Positions 37,065-49,704 of a stretch of 64,000 nucleotides of DNA are shown here, piece after piece. Positions within the stretch are counted from its first letter, which is position 1. Every line of letters starts with the position of its first letter. Origin of the DNA: Alosa alosa (lineage: Eukaryota; Chordata; Actinopteri; Clupeiformes; Clupeidae); NCBI RefSeq assembly GCF_017589495.1, contig NC_063206.1:19162480-19226479 (forward strand), read 5' to 3'. Under the pieces are notes generated by a model, which worked only from the letters and a program-made list of their open reading frames with translations, was not told where the DNA came from and did not search any database. The translations under genes were made by a program, and so were the position numbers.

Positions 37065-37127
<63 letters not shown>
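37050..37127. repeat. (AT)n microsatellite
   Basis: About 38 AT units with one interruption. A second (AT)n tract of about 22 units lies at 38251-38294, after the second copy of the adjacent direct repeat. Confidence 0.97.
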
Positions 37128-37129
<2 letters not shown>

Positions 37130-37135
37130 GCTTGT

Positions 37136-37490
37136 GCAAAATTCCAGAATTGAATTGAAACTGCCTCTGAAATTCCAGTTCAATTCTTTAATTTTACTTG
37201 CATTTCAATTGAGGTAGCAAACAGGAAGCAGAATTGCAATTCCAATTGTGCACAACCCTGATATACTGTATATATGGTAACACTTTATTTTAAGGGGTCC
37301 TTATTTCAGTGTATCTACATAATGAAGTACAGTGTAACAACCTACGTAACAATATGTAATATCACATACTTTACTCGACTTCTTGATACATGATGTCCAA
37401 ATTTGGACTGATTGATATTCTAATGTAACAGCACCTCATAAATAATTAATCTGCTTTCAATATCTAAAAATAAAACGTCCAAACATCCCG
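37136..37490 (+). repeat. Direct repeat segment II, copy 1
   Basis: It matches 43010-43340 in the same orientation, including 'taggcaaacaggaagcagaa'-like sequence and 'acactttattttaaggggtc'. The two copies bracket the large nested TIR element. Confidence 0.8.
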
Positions 37491-37934
37491 AGGGCTGTCC
37501 AGCTTATGAATGAGAACTGACTCGCATGATTGTAATAGCCTCTATTTGCACTTTTTTTGAATGAAGCACTAAAGAAGCACTTTAAGAACTTTTAAAAAAA
37601 ATTATAACTACTACTTTGTGATGAATGATGGTATGTGGTGTGTATTGTGTGATTGTCCAGTGTGGCTGTGAAATGTGTGCTGGTTGATCGTATAGTATGC
37701 GTGCTGGTTATGTTGTTGATTGTGTCCCTTGTCCCTTGAATCATTGAATAAGCTACTGTAATGCGCCCTTTTAAATTGCCCCTTGGGGACAAATAAAGTG
37801 CTTTGAATTGAATTGAATTGAAAAAGCATGCACAGATCAACTTTGCCTTGGGCTACATGACATCTGACATATTGACACATGTGCTTTGTTCTTCCTCCAC
37901 TGGAAAAAGAGTTTGCCACCTCCACCATTATCTC

Positions 37935-38248
37935 AAATCTTTGCTTGAAGTTAAACATTTGCTAAGGGCAGTTGTGGCAGTACAGTTTATTCTATTATTA
38001 CAATACTTTAATGCACCAAACCATTTTTGGCAGCATATTAAATAGTGTTTTTATAATTCAACACTAATCACAGTACAATACTGACATGCCATTACATGTC
38101 CCGAAACTGAATCACATTGAGGCAACAGGGTGAAATAAGATGACATCACGTTAAATTTTTATGCTTGACCGACAAAAGTAATAGTTCCCAAATCTGAAAA
38201 GTTCTGAGGTGGCACAGGGTTTTTGTTCCTTACTGGAAAGCTGACATG

Positions 38249-38258
<10 letters not shown>
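37935..38258 (+). repeat. Direct repeat segment I, copy 2
   Basis: Second copy of 36690-37035. It is preceded at 37826-37870 by a segment ('cacagatcaactttgccttg') that recurs at 43346-43388. Confidence 0.85.
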
Positions 38259-38296
<38 letters not shown>

Positions 38297-40339
38297 ATAA
38301 GGCTTTCCAAAATAACGCTTTTAAGATAATAACATGTGCTTATTAGGTATTAACAGTGCCTAATAAGCAGTTAACAATTCATTACTAACAGTTAGTTAAC
38401 TGTTGTTATCCTTTAACTAGATGTACCGCATAGCGGTACAAAATATGACCGCCGCTCAGTCCTGTACATCCGTTCCGCGAAAATAAATCACACTTCAATT
38501 TGTCTCCATATTTTACCCATCCCCACTCTTGAAACTGTTGTGTATGCTTGTTTGGCATGCCTGAGTGTGTGTGCGGACTGCACAGAAAGTAGCCTACTGG
38601 TGCTGAAAAGGTGAATAGATTGTAGAATAGCCAAAGAAGATGTAGCATTGTTATAAAACATTTAAAATATCTAAACAATCACAAGTAGGGCAGTTCATCA
38701 CAGTTCATTCATTGCAACTGGATTGATGAAAGGTCACTTACACCTGTAGGCTACATTGTATTTGGGAAAAGCAAAAGGTAGCATAATGTTATTTATTTTA
38801 TTTTATTTATTTTTTATGTATTTATAAACAAAAACATCTCTGTCAGTTCCATGCCGTTTTCAACAGCTTTCAAAAACAAAGGTCATTTTTGGATGGATGG
38901 ATTTTTGTGAATGTTTCTTCTTCTACATAAGATTTTAGTCATCTTTAGTTCATGTAATACTTTATTGTCAATGCACAAATTAAGTAACAGTAGTCTGAAA
39001 CGTTATTGTTAATGCACAAATTAAGTAACAGTAGCCTAGTCTGAAACGAAATGCTGTTTTACATCTAACCAGTGGTGCAAATAACTGACATGTCCAAATG
39101 GGCCTTGATGAAATGCGCCGCTAGACTGTTCATACACATTTTAACGGGCCAAAGTTGAAGAGCTTTTGTCCGTTATTGTTCGTGCAAATATAGGCTGATT
39201 CATGTTCCCTTGCATTGTGTAACTGAGGTCCATGGCTAGTCTGGCTTTCATCAGACCAAGCTCAATCTTTTAAGAAATCAAAAATAAAAATAGCAGATCA
39301 GGCTGGATTCACCCAGCCTAGTCCATAGGCACCCGATATTGTTTAATTTTTCCGATTGAGATATACACGCTCTGGCTATTCTAAATGCAAAATGCATCAG
39401 GGAGTTATGACAAAACGGTAATAGAAAGCTGTTAGCTTCCCTAAGCTACAGGTAGGATTATAAGGTAGGCCTATTTACAACATAAATTGTCAATAGGCTA
39501 TGCTGGCGACACAAATAAAAATCTCCTTTGAAACCAATGGCTTACGCCTTTACAGTATCAAGCGGACTTAAACTGTCATATCGCATAAAAAGTTGTAATA
39601 ACATTCACGCAGCTCCATGAGTCAAGGAAAGCGAATGAAGTAGCCACTTCTAAATGGGACCCACTACACAGTAGCTTAAGGTGTGTTGCTAAAGCAGCCA
39701 TAATGAAATGAAGGTGTCATTGTTTGATACTTCACACACGTGCTTTTTAATTTCACAAGACTACAACTACCAAGCTGTAATCAAAGCACATCGATTCCCC
39801 TCTCACACCATGCACGCATCTTAAAAACAAAATAAACAGGCCTCAGTCTCACACATGTATAGGCAAAACTGTATCAGACCGGGTGTAACGTTGGTAAATC
39901 TTCCATTGCACAGAATGATTTTGTAGCACGTGCAATAAATGACAGTCGAAGATACAAACAGTGCTGCTATCAATTTGTTTGGTATAACCGCGATTTATAG
40001 TTTTCTACAAATGCAATCAATCAAATGCCTCCATCACTAACCAACGCTTAACGGTAACATTACCTAGGTCCTTATTGATATTACAAGATTAACGTACCTG
40101 CAGTAAAAACCAAGCATGTCCGATAAACATCCTCAGATTTATTTCGCTTCAAGAAGAAATGGGAATTACACTTCATGTGAACATCGCCCTATCCTTATTA
40201 GATGTCCGCTGCGGTAAATTACAGTCCTTGTAGGAAGCGCCCATTGTTTTTCCAACCCACTTTTAACTTCCAACAAAATTACGCCTCACTGCAACGATGC
40301 GCCATCTAGTGGACAAAACGACTACTTATCACCAATACT

Positions 40340-40375
40340 GAAAATGCAGCCATGATGATGATGATGATGATGATG
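40340..40375. repeat. (GAT)n microsatellite
   Basis: About nine GAT units inside the nested element. Confidence 0.9.
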
Positions 40376-40729
40376 AATATTTATTTTGGCTTTCTTTAAT
40401 CCTACTGAATTTGTAATTATGTATAGGCCGCTCTAATACCGATAGTATGTGGGTGCCTGTGTGTGTGCATGTGTATATGTGTGCACCGCCATTTACAGGC
40501 CAATGAGTGTACAGTCACTAAATGTACACATAACCTAATTTTTTAGTACCCCCATGGATGAAATTCTACGAAACTTGGCATACCCCAGAGAATGCCAGGT
40601 CAATCATACACATAAAATTTGGTGCAGTTCTGAACATCTTAACTGAAGATAGGGGCAATTAAAGCAGAATAATATTGCATTTTCATTTTTACCGGGGGGG
40701 TGCAAATCACAAATGAGTGATTATGAGCC

Positions 40730-42300
40730 AGGTTGATGTGGGCCCTTTGAGACCAACATACCATAAAAGATTCTTCATCCTCAGTGCCACGGTTCAGGTA
40801 GTTATTTAGGAAAACAGTTGTTTTTTTTGGCGGTTCGGGGGCACAGTCTGGGGGTGGGGGCTGGGGGTGGTGGTCCCCGGGACTAAAATGAAATTTTTCT
40901 GTAAAAGTCTAGTGGGGCTACATAACCACCAAATTTCATGTACCCCGGTGGTTCGTGTCCCGGTATCAATGACCAAAAATTCAGGGAGTAGATGACGGGA
41001 AAATTCTTGAATTGTGTGCATGTGTGCGTGTACAAATTTATGTTTTGTGTGTGGGGTGTGTGTGTGTGTGTATGTGTGTGCTTGTGTGTTTGCCTGCGTA
41101 TGTGTGTTTGTGCATGTGCATGCATGCGTACATATGTCTACTGTGTGAGTATATGTCATACATTATGATTACTGTAAATGTATGTGTGTGCGTGTGTATC
41201 TGTTTATGCACATGTGTGCACATGGAGGGTTAACATGACCCCTGGAGGCAAACATACGGAAAAAATTGGTCATCCTAGGCCCTACAGTTCTCAAGATATT
41301 CACAGAGAACTATGTTCGCCCTACCTCCTTCGGGGGTCCAGTCCAGCGGGGGCTACAGATCAAAACTAAGAATGACGGTTCTATGCTATCCATGTGGGGG
41401 TACATGCCCACCAAGTTTTGTGTACCCCGGTGTTTCAGTGTCGGGAATCCTTGTTGGTGTCGCCACTAAATGTACACATAAATTATTTTATTGTAAGGCC
41501 CCCCATGAACGAAAGTACACAAAACTTGGCATGCATTCGGAGGGTGTCATAATGATCCTACACTTTTAATTTCATGCAGTTTTGACCTTGTCAGCCAGAG
41601 ATATTGTGATGAAAACACCTAATTTTTGCTTTTAATTTTTAACTAGGTGGCGCTTATACATGAAATAAGTGGTAATGGGATGGGTTGATATGCCCCTTAA
41701 GACCAACATACATAAAAAAGGTGGACCTCCTAGGCCCCCACGGTTCTCGAGATATTCACAGAAAACTGTCTCCCGCCACCTACAGGCCAGTTGGTGTATA
41801 GTAACATAAATTAATTTATTGTGTGGCCCCCATGAACGGAATTCCACAAAACTTGGCGTGCATACAGAGGGTGTCATAATGATCCTACAATTCCAATTTC
41901 GCGGCAGTTTTGACTATGTTAGGTCACAGATACCTTCAATTACAACACCTCATTTTTACTTTTTTGTGTTTAACTAGGTGGCTATACATGAAATGAGTGG
42001 TTATGGAATGGGTTGACATGGCCCCTTGAGATCAACATAAAAAAAAATGGTCCTCCTAAACCCTCCGGTTTTGAGATATTCACAAAACTGTGTCTGCCCT
42101 ACCCTCCTTTTGGGGGGTCCAGTCCAGCGGGGGGGCTACAGATCAAAACGAAAAACGATGGTTCCATGCTATCCATGTGGGATTACATGCCCACCAAGTT
42201 TCGTGTACCCCGGTCTTTCAGTGTCCGGGAATCATTGACGGAAATTTGGGCATGCGAAAAAAAAAAAAATTAATAATAATCTGACTCAAACCTATATGAC
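40730..42300 (+). repeat. Degenerate tandem units inside the nested element
   Basis: Related blocks start near 40730, 41228, 41678 and 42005. Each has a phrase like 'ccccttgagaccaacata', then a 'gttctcaagatattcacag' phrase. Two of them continue into 'ggggtccagtccagcggg' and 'tgcccaccaagtttcgtgta'. Long frames here repeat the same peptide and are by-products of the repeat. A TG-rich patch lies at 41030-41225. Confidence 0.7.
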
Positions 42301-42663
42301 CGCCAAGGCAGTTGTAAAAGTGTTAACAAGCAGGCCGGGCGGTCATAATAACATGAACTAACTGTTAACATGCAGCTTGTAAGTGTTAATAAGCAGCCTT
42401 TTAAGTTACTTACAAGCATATTTGTTAACAGTTGTAAGTGTTAACAAGCAGCTTGTTAATGCTTGTTAATAAGACAAAGAGGTGGATAACTAATACGCTT
42501 ATGACCTTTCTTACCTATTTGTAGTAAATTTTGCAGCCCCCCAATTTAAAGCGAGGACCATGTAGCCTAAAGCTCCACAAGCCTGACCTTCTATCTCTAT
42601 ATCTACTGTATCTATCTATCTAGCTTGATTTAGCTGTGAGAAATGCCGCTTCAAAATTGCCGC

Positions 42664-42725
42664 AGCAAGCAGGAATCGAACCCCGGTCTCCTGCGTCATA
42701 GAGTGCCCTGTTACTGGCACAGGCT
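42664..42725 (-). pseudogene. tRNA-like fragment
   Basis: On the minus strand there is a perfect box-B-like 'ggggttcgattcctg' about 35 bases after 'gccagtaacagggcact', within the spacer of a palindromic MITE. The cloverleaf is not complete and box A is poor, so I call it a tRNA pseudogene or SINE remnant, not a working tRNA. Confidence 0.35.
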
Positions 42726-43009
42726 GAAAAATTTACTACAAATAGGTAAGAAAGTTCTTATAATCGTATTAGTTATCCACCTCTTTGTCTTATACACCAT
42801 TAACAAGCATTAACAAGCTGCTTACAACTGTTACACATATGCTTGTAATAACTTAAAAGGCTGCTTATTAACACTTACAAGCTGCATGTTAACAGTTAGT
42901 TCATGTTACAGATAACAACAGTTAACTAACTGTTAGTAATGAATTGTTAACTGCTTATTATGCACTGTTAAAACCCAATAAGCACATGTTATTCTAAAGC
43001 GTTGACCAA

Positions 43010-43390
43010 TTCCAGAATTTAATTGAAACTGGCTCTTAAATTCCAATTCAATTCTTTAATTTTACTTGAGGTAGCAAACAGGAAGCAGAATTGCATTTCG
43101 AATTGTGCACAACCCTGATATATATATGGTAATACTTTATTTTAAGGGGTCCTTATTCCAGTGTATCTACATAATGAAGTACAGTGAAACAACCTACGTA
43201 ACAATATGTAATATCACATACTTATTGGACTCTTGACTTCTTGGCTCTTGATACATGATGTCCAACTTTGGAGTTTCTAATGTAACAGCACCTCATAAAT
43301 AATTAATTTGCTTTCAATATCTAAAAATCAAACGTTGGTCAAAGCATGCACAGATCAACTTTGCCTTGGGCTACATGACATCTGAACATG
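43010..43390 (+). repeat. Direct repeat segment II, copy 2
   Basis: It matches 37136-37490, then joins directly to the short segment also found at 37826-37870. The 330 bases that separate those segments in copy 1 are therefore absent here. Confidence 0.8.
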
Positions 43391-43589
43391 CAAGCACAGG
43401 TTAATTCAGGTCACAAATGCCGAGTATTAAGAGTGTAAAGTATAAGGCACATTCTTCATCCAATGGATAAGTGAGAAGACTTCAGTGAATGAAACAACCC
43501 ATAATATAGTAATAAATAATGAATAACATATTAATGCAAGTTACAACAATATTTATTCCAATAGAGAAAGGTAAGATGATGTTCGATTA

Positions 43590-44330
43590 TTATGACCGGC
43601 GCGCAGCGAAGCAGGTTGTTTTTTTTTCCGCATGGCCAATTTTCCGTCAAGGATTCCCGGGACACTGAAAGACCGGGGTGCACGAAACTTGGTGGGCATG
43701 TAGCCCCATAAGGATAGCATGAAACCATTGTTTTCCGTTTTGATCTGTAGCCCCCCCCGCTGGACTGGACATGGTCAAAACTGCACGACATTGAAAGTGT
43801 AAGATCATTATGACACCCTCTGAATGCATGCCAAGTTTCGTGGACTTTCGTTCATGGGGGGCCATACAGTAAATTAATTTATGTGTACATTTAGTGACCG
43901 TACACCAACAGAGTTTTCTGTGAATATCTTGAGAACCGTAGGGCCTAGGATGACCAATTTTTTGCGTATGTTTGCCTCCAGGGTCATGTTAACCCATTTC
44001 ATTATCACTACTACTTATCGCAAAGAGTAGGTGGTTCCCTGATTTGCTTTATTTATGTACACATACATAAAGACACACATAACAACACACACACACACAG
44101 AACAACACACACACACACACATGCACACATACATACATACATGTGAACACACACACACAAACACATGCACACATGCACCCATACAAACACACCTACATAC
44201 ACAAACACAAGCACACACACACATACACACAAAACACACACACAAACACACACAAAACACACACAAAAAACAACCACACACTCTGCACAAACTCAATTAA
44301 ACACAAAAGGAACAAAGTAGGAAATTAACA
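43590..44330 (-). mobile_element. Short inverted copy of the nested insert
   Basis: It begins 'attatgaccggcgcgcagcg' and carries, in reverse orientation, the blocks seen at 41230-42300 (for example 'cgaaacttggtgggcatgt'). It ends in a long CA-rich tract (44055-44285), just as the larger copy contains a TG-rich tract. It is a second, internally shortened member of the same family. Confidence 0.6.
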
Positions 44331-44339
44331 CAATAAGTG

Positions 44340-46320
44340 TGACTTATTTTTGTGGAAAAAATGTGCTGGATGCACCATCTAGTTTTTTACAAACACACCT
44401 GTTGAAATGTACATTGGACAGGGGTGTTATTAGGGGGTGGACAGGGGGAACATGTCTCTTGATCAAGGCAATGAGGAGCAGGATAGCAGTGGAGGACTCT
44501 CCTGTTGCTGTATCAGCAGATGAGAAGGCCCTCAGCGTGCCACTGACGTGACTGGCTAGGCTCATAGGTTGGTGAAGGTGAATGAGCTAGTTGAGCACAG
44601 TGAATCTATGCTTTTGTGAGAAAGCACACCATTCATAAAAACAATTTTCAATAACAACAAATTTCCCTGGCAGACCTTTACAAAATATGGCCCCTGTGTA
44701 AATCATCATAAATAGTACTAACACCAAAGAAGCCTGGCTCTCACTCAAGCACACCAGTGTGTTTGATTATGACAGTTTCAGAACTGTCTCCACACTCGGC
44801 TAATGCACTAAGCTTGAAATCAGGTCGGATAGGCCTAAATATCCGTTTTTATATGTGCATGATTTTTGCTACTGTGTGGACAGTCAAATTGAATGATATG
44901 AAGATATGAAAGCATGCTTAGCGCTTTTGGGTCTAGGATATTTTCAGTTTAATTTTACTATGTTTACTTTTAAAACTTTTTTTTTCAATTTCATTAGCAT
45001 CTAAACATGCTATATCTCATTTTTTTCCTGGACATATCTGTGAAAGTATGATTTAATAATTGCATGTTTATATCGAGGATAAACTATTTTCGTCTCATGA
45101 ATAGTTTTCACGTTTTTGTATTCATGTATGCCAGTAAAAATATATTTTGTGTGAGATTTTCTGAAATCTGGCAATATAAGAGTCATGTGCTTAATACATC
45201 ACCTGTTTGGTATGTTATGATCCAATAATCATACTCTAAGTACATTTTAAAATCAAATTGAACAATACATGATCAATCAATCTATTGATACTGAACTATC
45301 AAACTACTTTAAACTGAGCAGAACATGTTGATCATTTCAAGCAAAGATATGTGAGCATTTTCTAAATGGAATCAAAGAACATGTGACGTCAATCTTCCTT
45401 GATGTCAAACTTCCTTTAGTGCAGTAGAATGGGGAACAAACAACACTTGTCGAAACTTGTCTATTATCACAATTTCAAGCTGCTGTTTATTGGGAACTGT
45501 CTTCGGCTGTCACTCAAACTCTGTTTTAAATCTATTCATCCATGTAAATTCTTTCTAAAATAATTCTCATCTTTATTTACATGTGTATTTGTGTGGTGTT
45601 GCACTATGACAGGACCTTCAGCAGAACTCCATCTTCAGCAATTTTAAAGTCAGCATAACTTGAGTAGACACATACTGTTTATTATTCAAGTGAAGTAGTT
45701 GATGAGTTTTAAAAAAAAAAAAAAACAACTTCTGTTACAACAAAGATGGAATGCACATTTTTAAAGGCAATAGTTGACCTTTGTCTGATTAGAGTTATCA
45801 TGTAATTGATCCTGCCATAATTCCAAACCTCATGCAAATAATTTTCATGCAAACAAGAGGTGTGATTAAGACGAAAAAGGGCTTGAGTAGAACATCTCAA
45901 CACTCAACGAAAAAGAGATGATACTTGAGACAAGTAAACCTTCGGTATGTTTGTTGGTTATGGAGTTGAGTATAAAGTTGTTTTACATCCTCTTTAAGGT
46001 TTCAAATTAAATTAGTTATTTGGGTATTAAAAACATGCCATTTCTGTTAGCTAGCAGAAGCATTCCTGTATTATGGACTGAAATGTGGAGTTTGGATTTG
46101 TGTCGTATGTTATGCTTGTGCAGTCTGGTCAGGTCAGGCTATTTCCTCAGTTTCACCAGCTATCAGGGGACATGGCACTGAAATTGGGCACTCATGCTAC
46201 TCTTGTTAAGGGCACTGTTAACGGATTGGATATATATAAACCTGTGCAGTAACAGAAATCAAAAAGAGCCACTATTGTCCTCACTATTGGACTGAGCCAT
46301 TACTACCCTAATAAGTACTA
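44340..46320. other. No gene seen
   Basis: AT-rich DNA containing one old dispersed repeat (45000-45190) and an A-run at 45711-45725. Confidence 0.5.
45000..45190 (+). repeat. Dispersed repeat, copy 2
   Basis: Collinear with 24650-24860 at moderate identity. Confidence 0.55.
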
Positions 46321-47218
46321 CTACTCAGGGGCGTGCAGAGACTTTTGAAGGGGCAGGGGCTCAAATTAAAAAAAAAGGGCACATGGAATAAAATTTTCAG
46401 AAAACGTGTTAACTTTATTTAAAACTTTTGATTACAACCCAATAGAGAATATGGTGTAAACTGGAACTTATAAAGCTTTAATCATCTGAACCTGAGCTGG
46501 ACATTTTTTTTTTTTTTTTGCATTTAAATTCTAGCATTATGCTATTTCAATGATGATGGTGGGACAGGCTATTATATGGTTTAGCAATATGCAAAGTAGT
46601 CTAATATACTTATAAACATTTTATACATTTTCATATTTATTCATTATGTATCAAGAAAAATGGGTGTAAATAGCAGACAGAGCTGTAACACATTTTTCTA
46701 ATTTCTCTCCTTGGTTCTGAAAATTCAATAGGAGTGCATGTACTGTAGGCCTACTGTAGCCAGGGCACAGACAGATAGGTCTTTTCAGTTTTCATTAGGC
46801 TATTGTCTACTCAGAGATCATAGGCTAAAAGGCTACATCTTATTGATTAAATTCAAAGCTAATTTTAATAGCCAAGAAATCTAGATGCACCCTAGCGGCA
46901 GCAAATATGTTATTGCCTAGTCTGGCTTGTCAGGCTATAATTTTAATGTTTATCACAGTGAACTACTAGCCTGGAAACCAGACTCTCTGACTTCGCAGAG
47001 AGTCTGGCCTAGATCCATAGGCGTTCGTTTATTTCCGGGTGGGAGGGCACAGTTTTGAGGTTTAAAATCATTGGAGTTCCTTTGAACCGCTTTGAACCAA
47101 TCACTAACAACCGGCGTTTCGTCATACAGAGAAGTTTCTCTGCAGCACGCCCATAACAAGCACGGGTGCATCTTATCAACGTTTTATCTGCATAACTCTC
47201 GCCAAAATGCATCATATT

Positions 47219-47830
47219 GGGTGTGTTCCAAACGGGAGACAGCTGCTTACTGCCTCCCTCCCTACATAGAGAGCTGTCTCACTAGACATGACTTTGGATT
47301 AAATGCATCTTTTAAAAATGAGCGTAGCACTCTAGAATCTTTGGTTAACACTACGGTATGACGTTAGCAAAGGCCTGACGTTAAACTAAATTAGCTTACG
47401 TAAGCTAGCAGGCTAACGGTATAAATTAGTTTTACGGCCGGCAGATATATCAGACCAGACGCTATTAATGGTTACAACAATGGCATAATCAGAGAGTAAA
47501 TTGTTTATTTCTAATCTGTAATCTGCAAATCTGAGCAAAATAAGATCACACAAATGACATTTTAAACAGATTCAGCAGCCATTACCGATGTCATCCGCCA
47601 TGTTTGTTTACCTTTCACAGCTGTTTCAGACGTTGCCGCAAGGGATTATGGGTAGGAGGCAGCATGAAGTGTGCATCGATGCCTCCTTCAAAAATGACCG
47701 TTATTTGGGAATTCTAAGATATCTTAAAAGGCAGCAGAATTTGTTTTTTCGGTTTCGAACCGCACTTGCTGCCTTGCTCCCCAGTTAGATATCTTAAAAG
47801 GCAGCAACTTTACCCGTTTCGAACACCCCC
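47219..47830 (+). mobile_element. MITE family A, copy 3 (most complete)
   Basis: Terminal inverted repeats: 'gggtgtgttccaaacggg' at the left, and at the right 'cccgtttcgaacaccccc', which pairs with it. Copies at 2813-3490 and 12287-12655 define the family. There is an internal duplication near the right end, where the 'gatatcttaaaaggcagca' phrase occurs at 47719 and 47789. It has no transposase. Confidence 0.8.
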
Positions 47831-47844
47831 ATAGTGTTTTGTGA

Positions 47845-48375
47845 ATGTACCCAAGTCAAACTTTCATATAAATGCATAAGTACGTCCAAAGCGCTTGTAT
47901 GCGTTGTCGTTTTGGGTGAAATTACCCTTTGAATGGGATTCCTATAGGGCTACTACTTTTTTTTGATACAATGGCGTCAAAATCGCTATTTTTCAAAATA
48001 CTATGAAGGCTCGACACAACATGAAACTTTGATCAGTATCATCAGTGTCTCTACATTATGAACTCGAGCATTGAGAACATTGTTGGGTGTACACAGAGTT
48101 TACTAAAAAGAGAGGTTTTGAACAACTCACTTGTTTTTTCTGCTCGCGCTGCCATCTTGCCATCTTGCAAGGAGTGAGTTGTCCAAAATCTTTCTTTTTT
48201 AGTAAACTATGTGTACACAAACAATGTTCTTAATGCTCGAAGTTCATATGTAGAGACACTGATGATGCTTCGATCAAAGTTTCAAGTTATGTCGAAACTC
48301 TTAGTGTTTGAAAAATAGCGATTTTGACCCGACCATGTAGCCTACTAAACTACAGTTTGACTCGGTACGTTCAGA
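47845..48375. mobile_element. Long foldback element
   Basis: The arms pair over about 170 bp or more: 'caaaatcgctatttttcaaa' (47978) with 'tttgaaaaatagcgattttg' (48307), then outward to 'cccaagtcaaact' (47849) with 'agtttgactcggtac' (48354). The centre at about 48130-48165 carries a repeated 'gccatcttgccatcttgc'. It is non-coding and could form a very stable RNA or DNA hairpin. Confidence 0.8.
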
Positions 48376-49704
48376 GCCTTTAGTGACAAAATCTATGACT
48401 AAAGTTTAGCTGACATATAACATCCTACTCCACTGTGACTTCGTTCATGACACTCCTGTTAATAGGCTAAACTATTATTTACATTTGCTCAAAGATTTTC
48501 ATAAGTATAAGTCATTTTCGCTCCCTACGTTGATGTATTCCAAGCCGATCTGCTTCAGGGGGGGCATAGTAATTGAAACACCATGCCTGGGTGCATTAAT
48601 CGCTTCTCAGGGACGCCCACTGTTCGCTGGTTGGTCGGCTGCCCAACTGCCGAAGTAAACGAGCGTGAATCAACCTATTCCAGATGGAGTACTGTAGGGA
48701 AAAGAAATCGACCGGAAGTACGTAGACAGGCCAAGGCCAGGCTAGTGAACTACCACCATTAGCAAGCTGGTGTCTTGCAGATTCACATGCTGTGCGTGTG
48801 GCCACTGAGTGAAATTATGCGTAATGTAGCCTACAGTAAACAGAAAACGACGTGTGGAGTTGGGTTAGTTAAACAACTACAGTAGCCTATGTCGTCGGCT
48901 TATGACGATTTAGAAAAGGTTTGCCTACTCTGTTTTATGAACTAGGTCTACTAACCTAAGGTACTATAACATAGTAACCTAAACAGAATATGTTATGAAC
49001 GTTCAGCCTTAGATTTTCGAAGCTGCCAGGTTGACATGGTTAAAACGGGTTTGATAGCCTACTTCATTAAACATGAAACAACTTTAAACATTTTATTCTC
49101 TATCTCTAAGCTGAATACTATTGCATGTTCAGATGTTCAGGCTAACTGCCAAGTGACCTTACCGTGCTCCCAAAAGTCTCCTGCAGCACTGTGCCTGCGT
49201 GCAATTTCTGAGAGTTCACTGAATGTATGACGTCACGGATTGGTGGCCGGAAGGCATTTCAATTAACACAGAAAATAGTTATTTTTGTACATTTCTAATT
49301 TCACAAACTATTAATGAGACATTTTAGCGAATATTCATGTTGGAACTAGCGGAAGTATTACAAATTTTAAAAAGTAAAAAACGGGTCTTGTCAAAAGGGC
49401 ACTTGGACATCAAAGGGGCAAAGGGCAGGTGCTAGAGCCCCAGTTTAAATAATCGATTTGATTGGTTCCACGGGATGCAGGGGGAAAAAAACAAACAGTG
49501 AAAAAAAAGCATCATTTTAGATGGCAGGTGGTTTTTGCAGATTTATGGAAGTCTTTTGAATGACTGGTATCAATCAGTTCAAAAAGAGATCAACACAATT
49601 ACACCCTTAGATCCACATCTATCATCAACCTCTCTCTGAACTATGTAAGTTCTATAGTTCGGCAAGATTAATATGTTTAGCATGTGTAAAAGTTAGTACA
49701 AATT

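Larger units (their letters stand above)
38300..43005. mobile_element. Large nested TIR element
   Basis: About 100 bp at the left (38306-38405, with 'gcagttaacaattcattact') is the inverted complement of 42915-43005 at the right. The right arm continues into another inverted pair (42352-42532 against 42715-42915), so a palindromic MITE of about 670 bp appears to have been split by an insertion at about 38406-42350. The insert begins near 'atatgaccgccgctcagtcc' and ends near 'gccgggcggtcataata', and its interior holds tandem units described separately. No transposase was recognised. Internal boundaries are inferred from similarity only. Confidence 0.5.
46327..49440. mobile_element. Possible composite element with nested MITEs
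   Basis: The left end 'caggggcgtgcagagacttt' followed by 'gaaggggcaggggctca', and the right end with 'ggggcaaagggcaggtgc' then 'tagagcccc', look like the two ends of one old element. They enclose MITE family A copy 3 and a long foldback. The ends are not clean inverted repeats, so this grouping is tentative. Confidence 0.3.

Noticed and set aside
41312..42273. Repeated similar peptides in all three frames (also 43531-43865)
   Set aside because: Tandem units of a DNA repeat; the same peptide appears in several frames and on both strands.
42664..42725. Working tRNA gene
   Set aside because: Box B is good but box A and the acceptor stem do not form a full cloverleaf by eye.
44055..44290. CRISPR-like regular repeats
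   Set aside because: Irregular CA-rich repeats in a vertebrate genome; no spacers of constant length.
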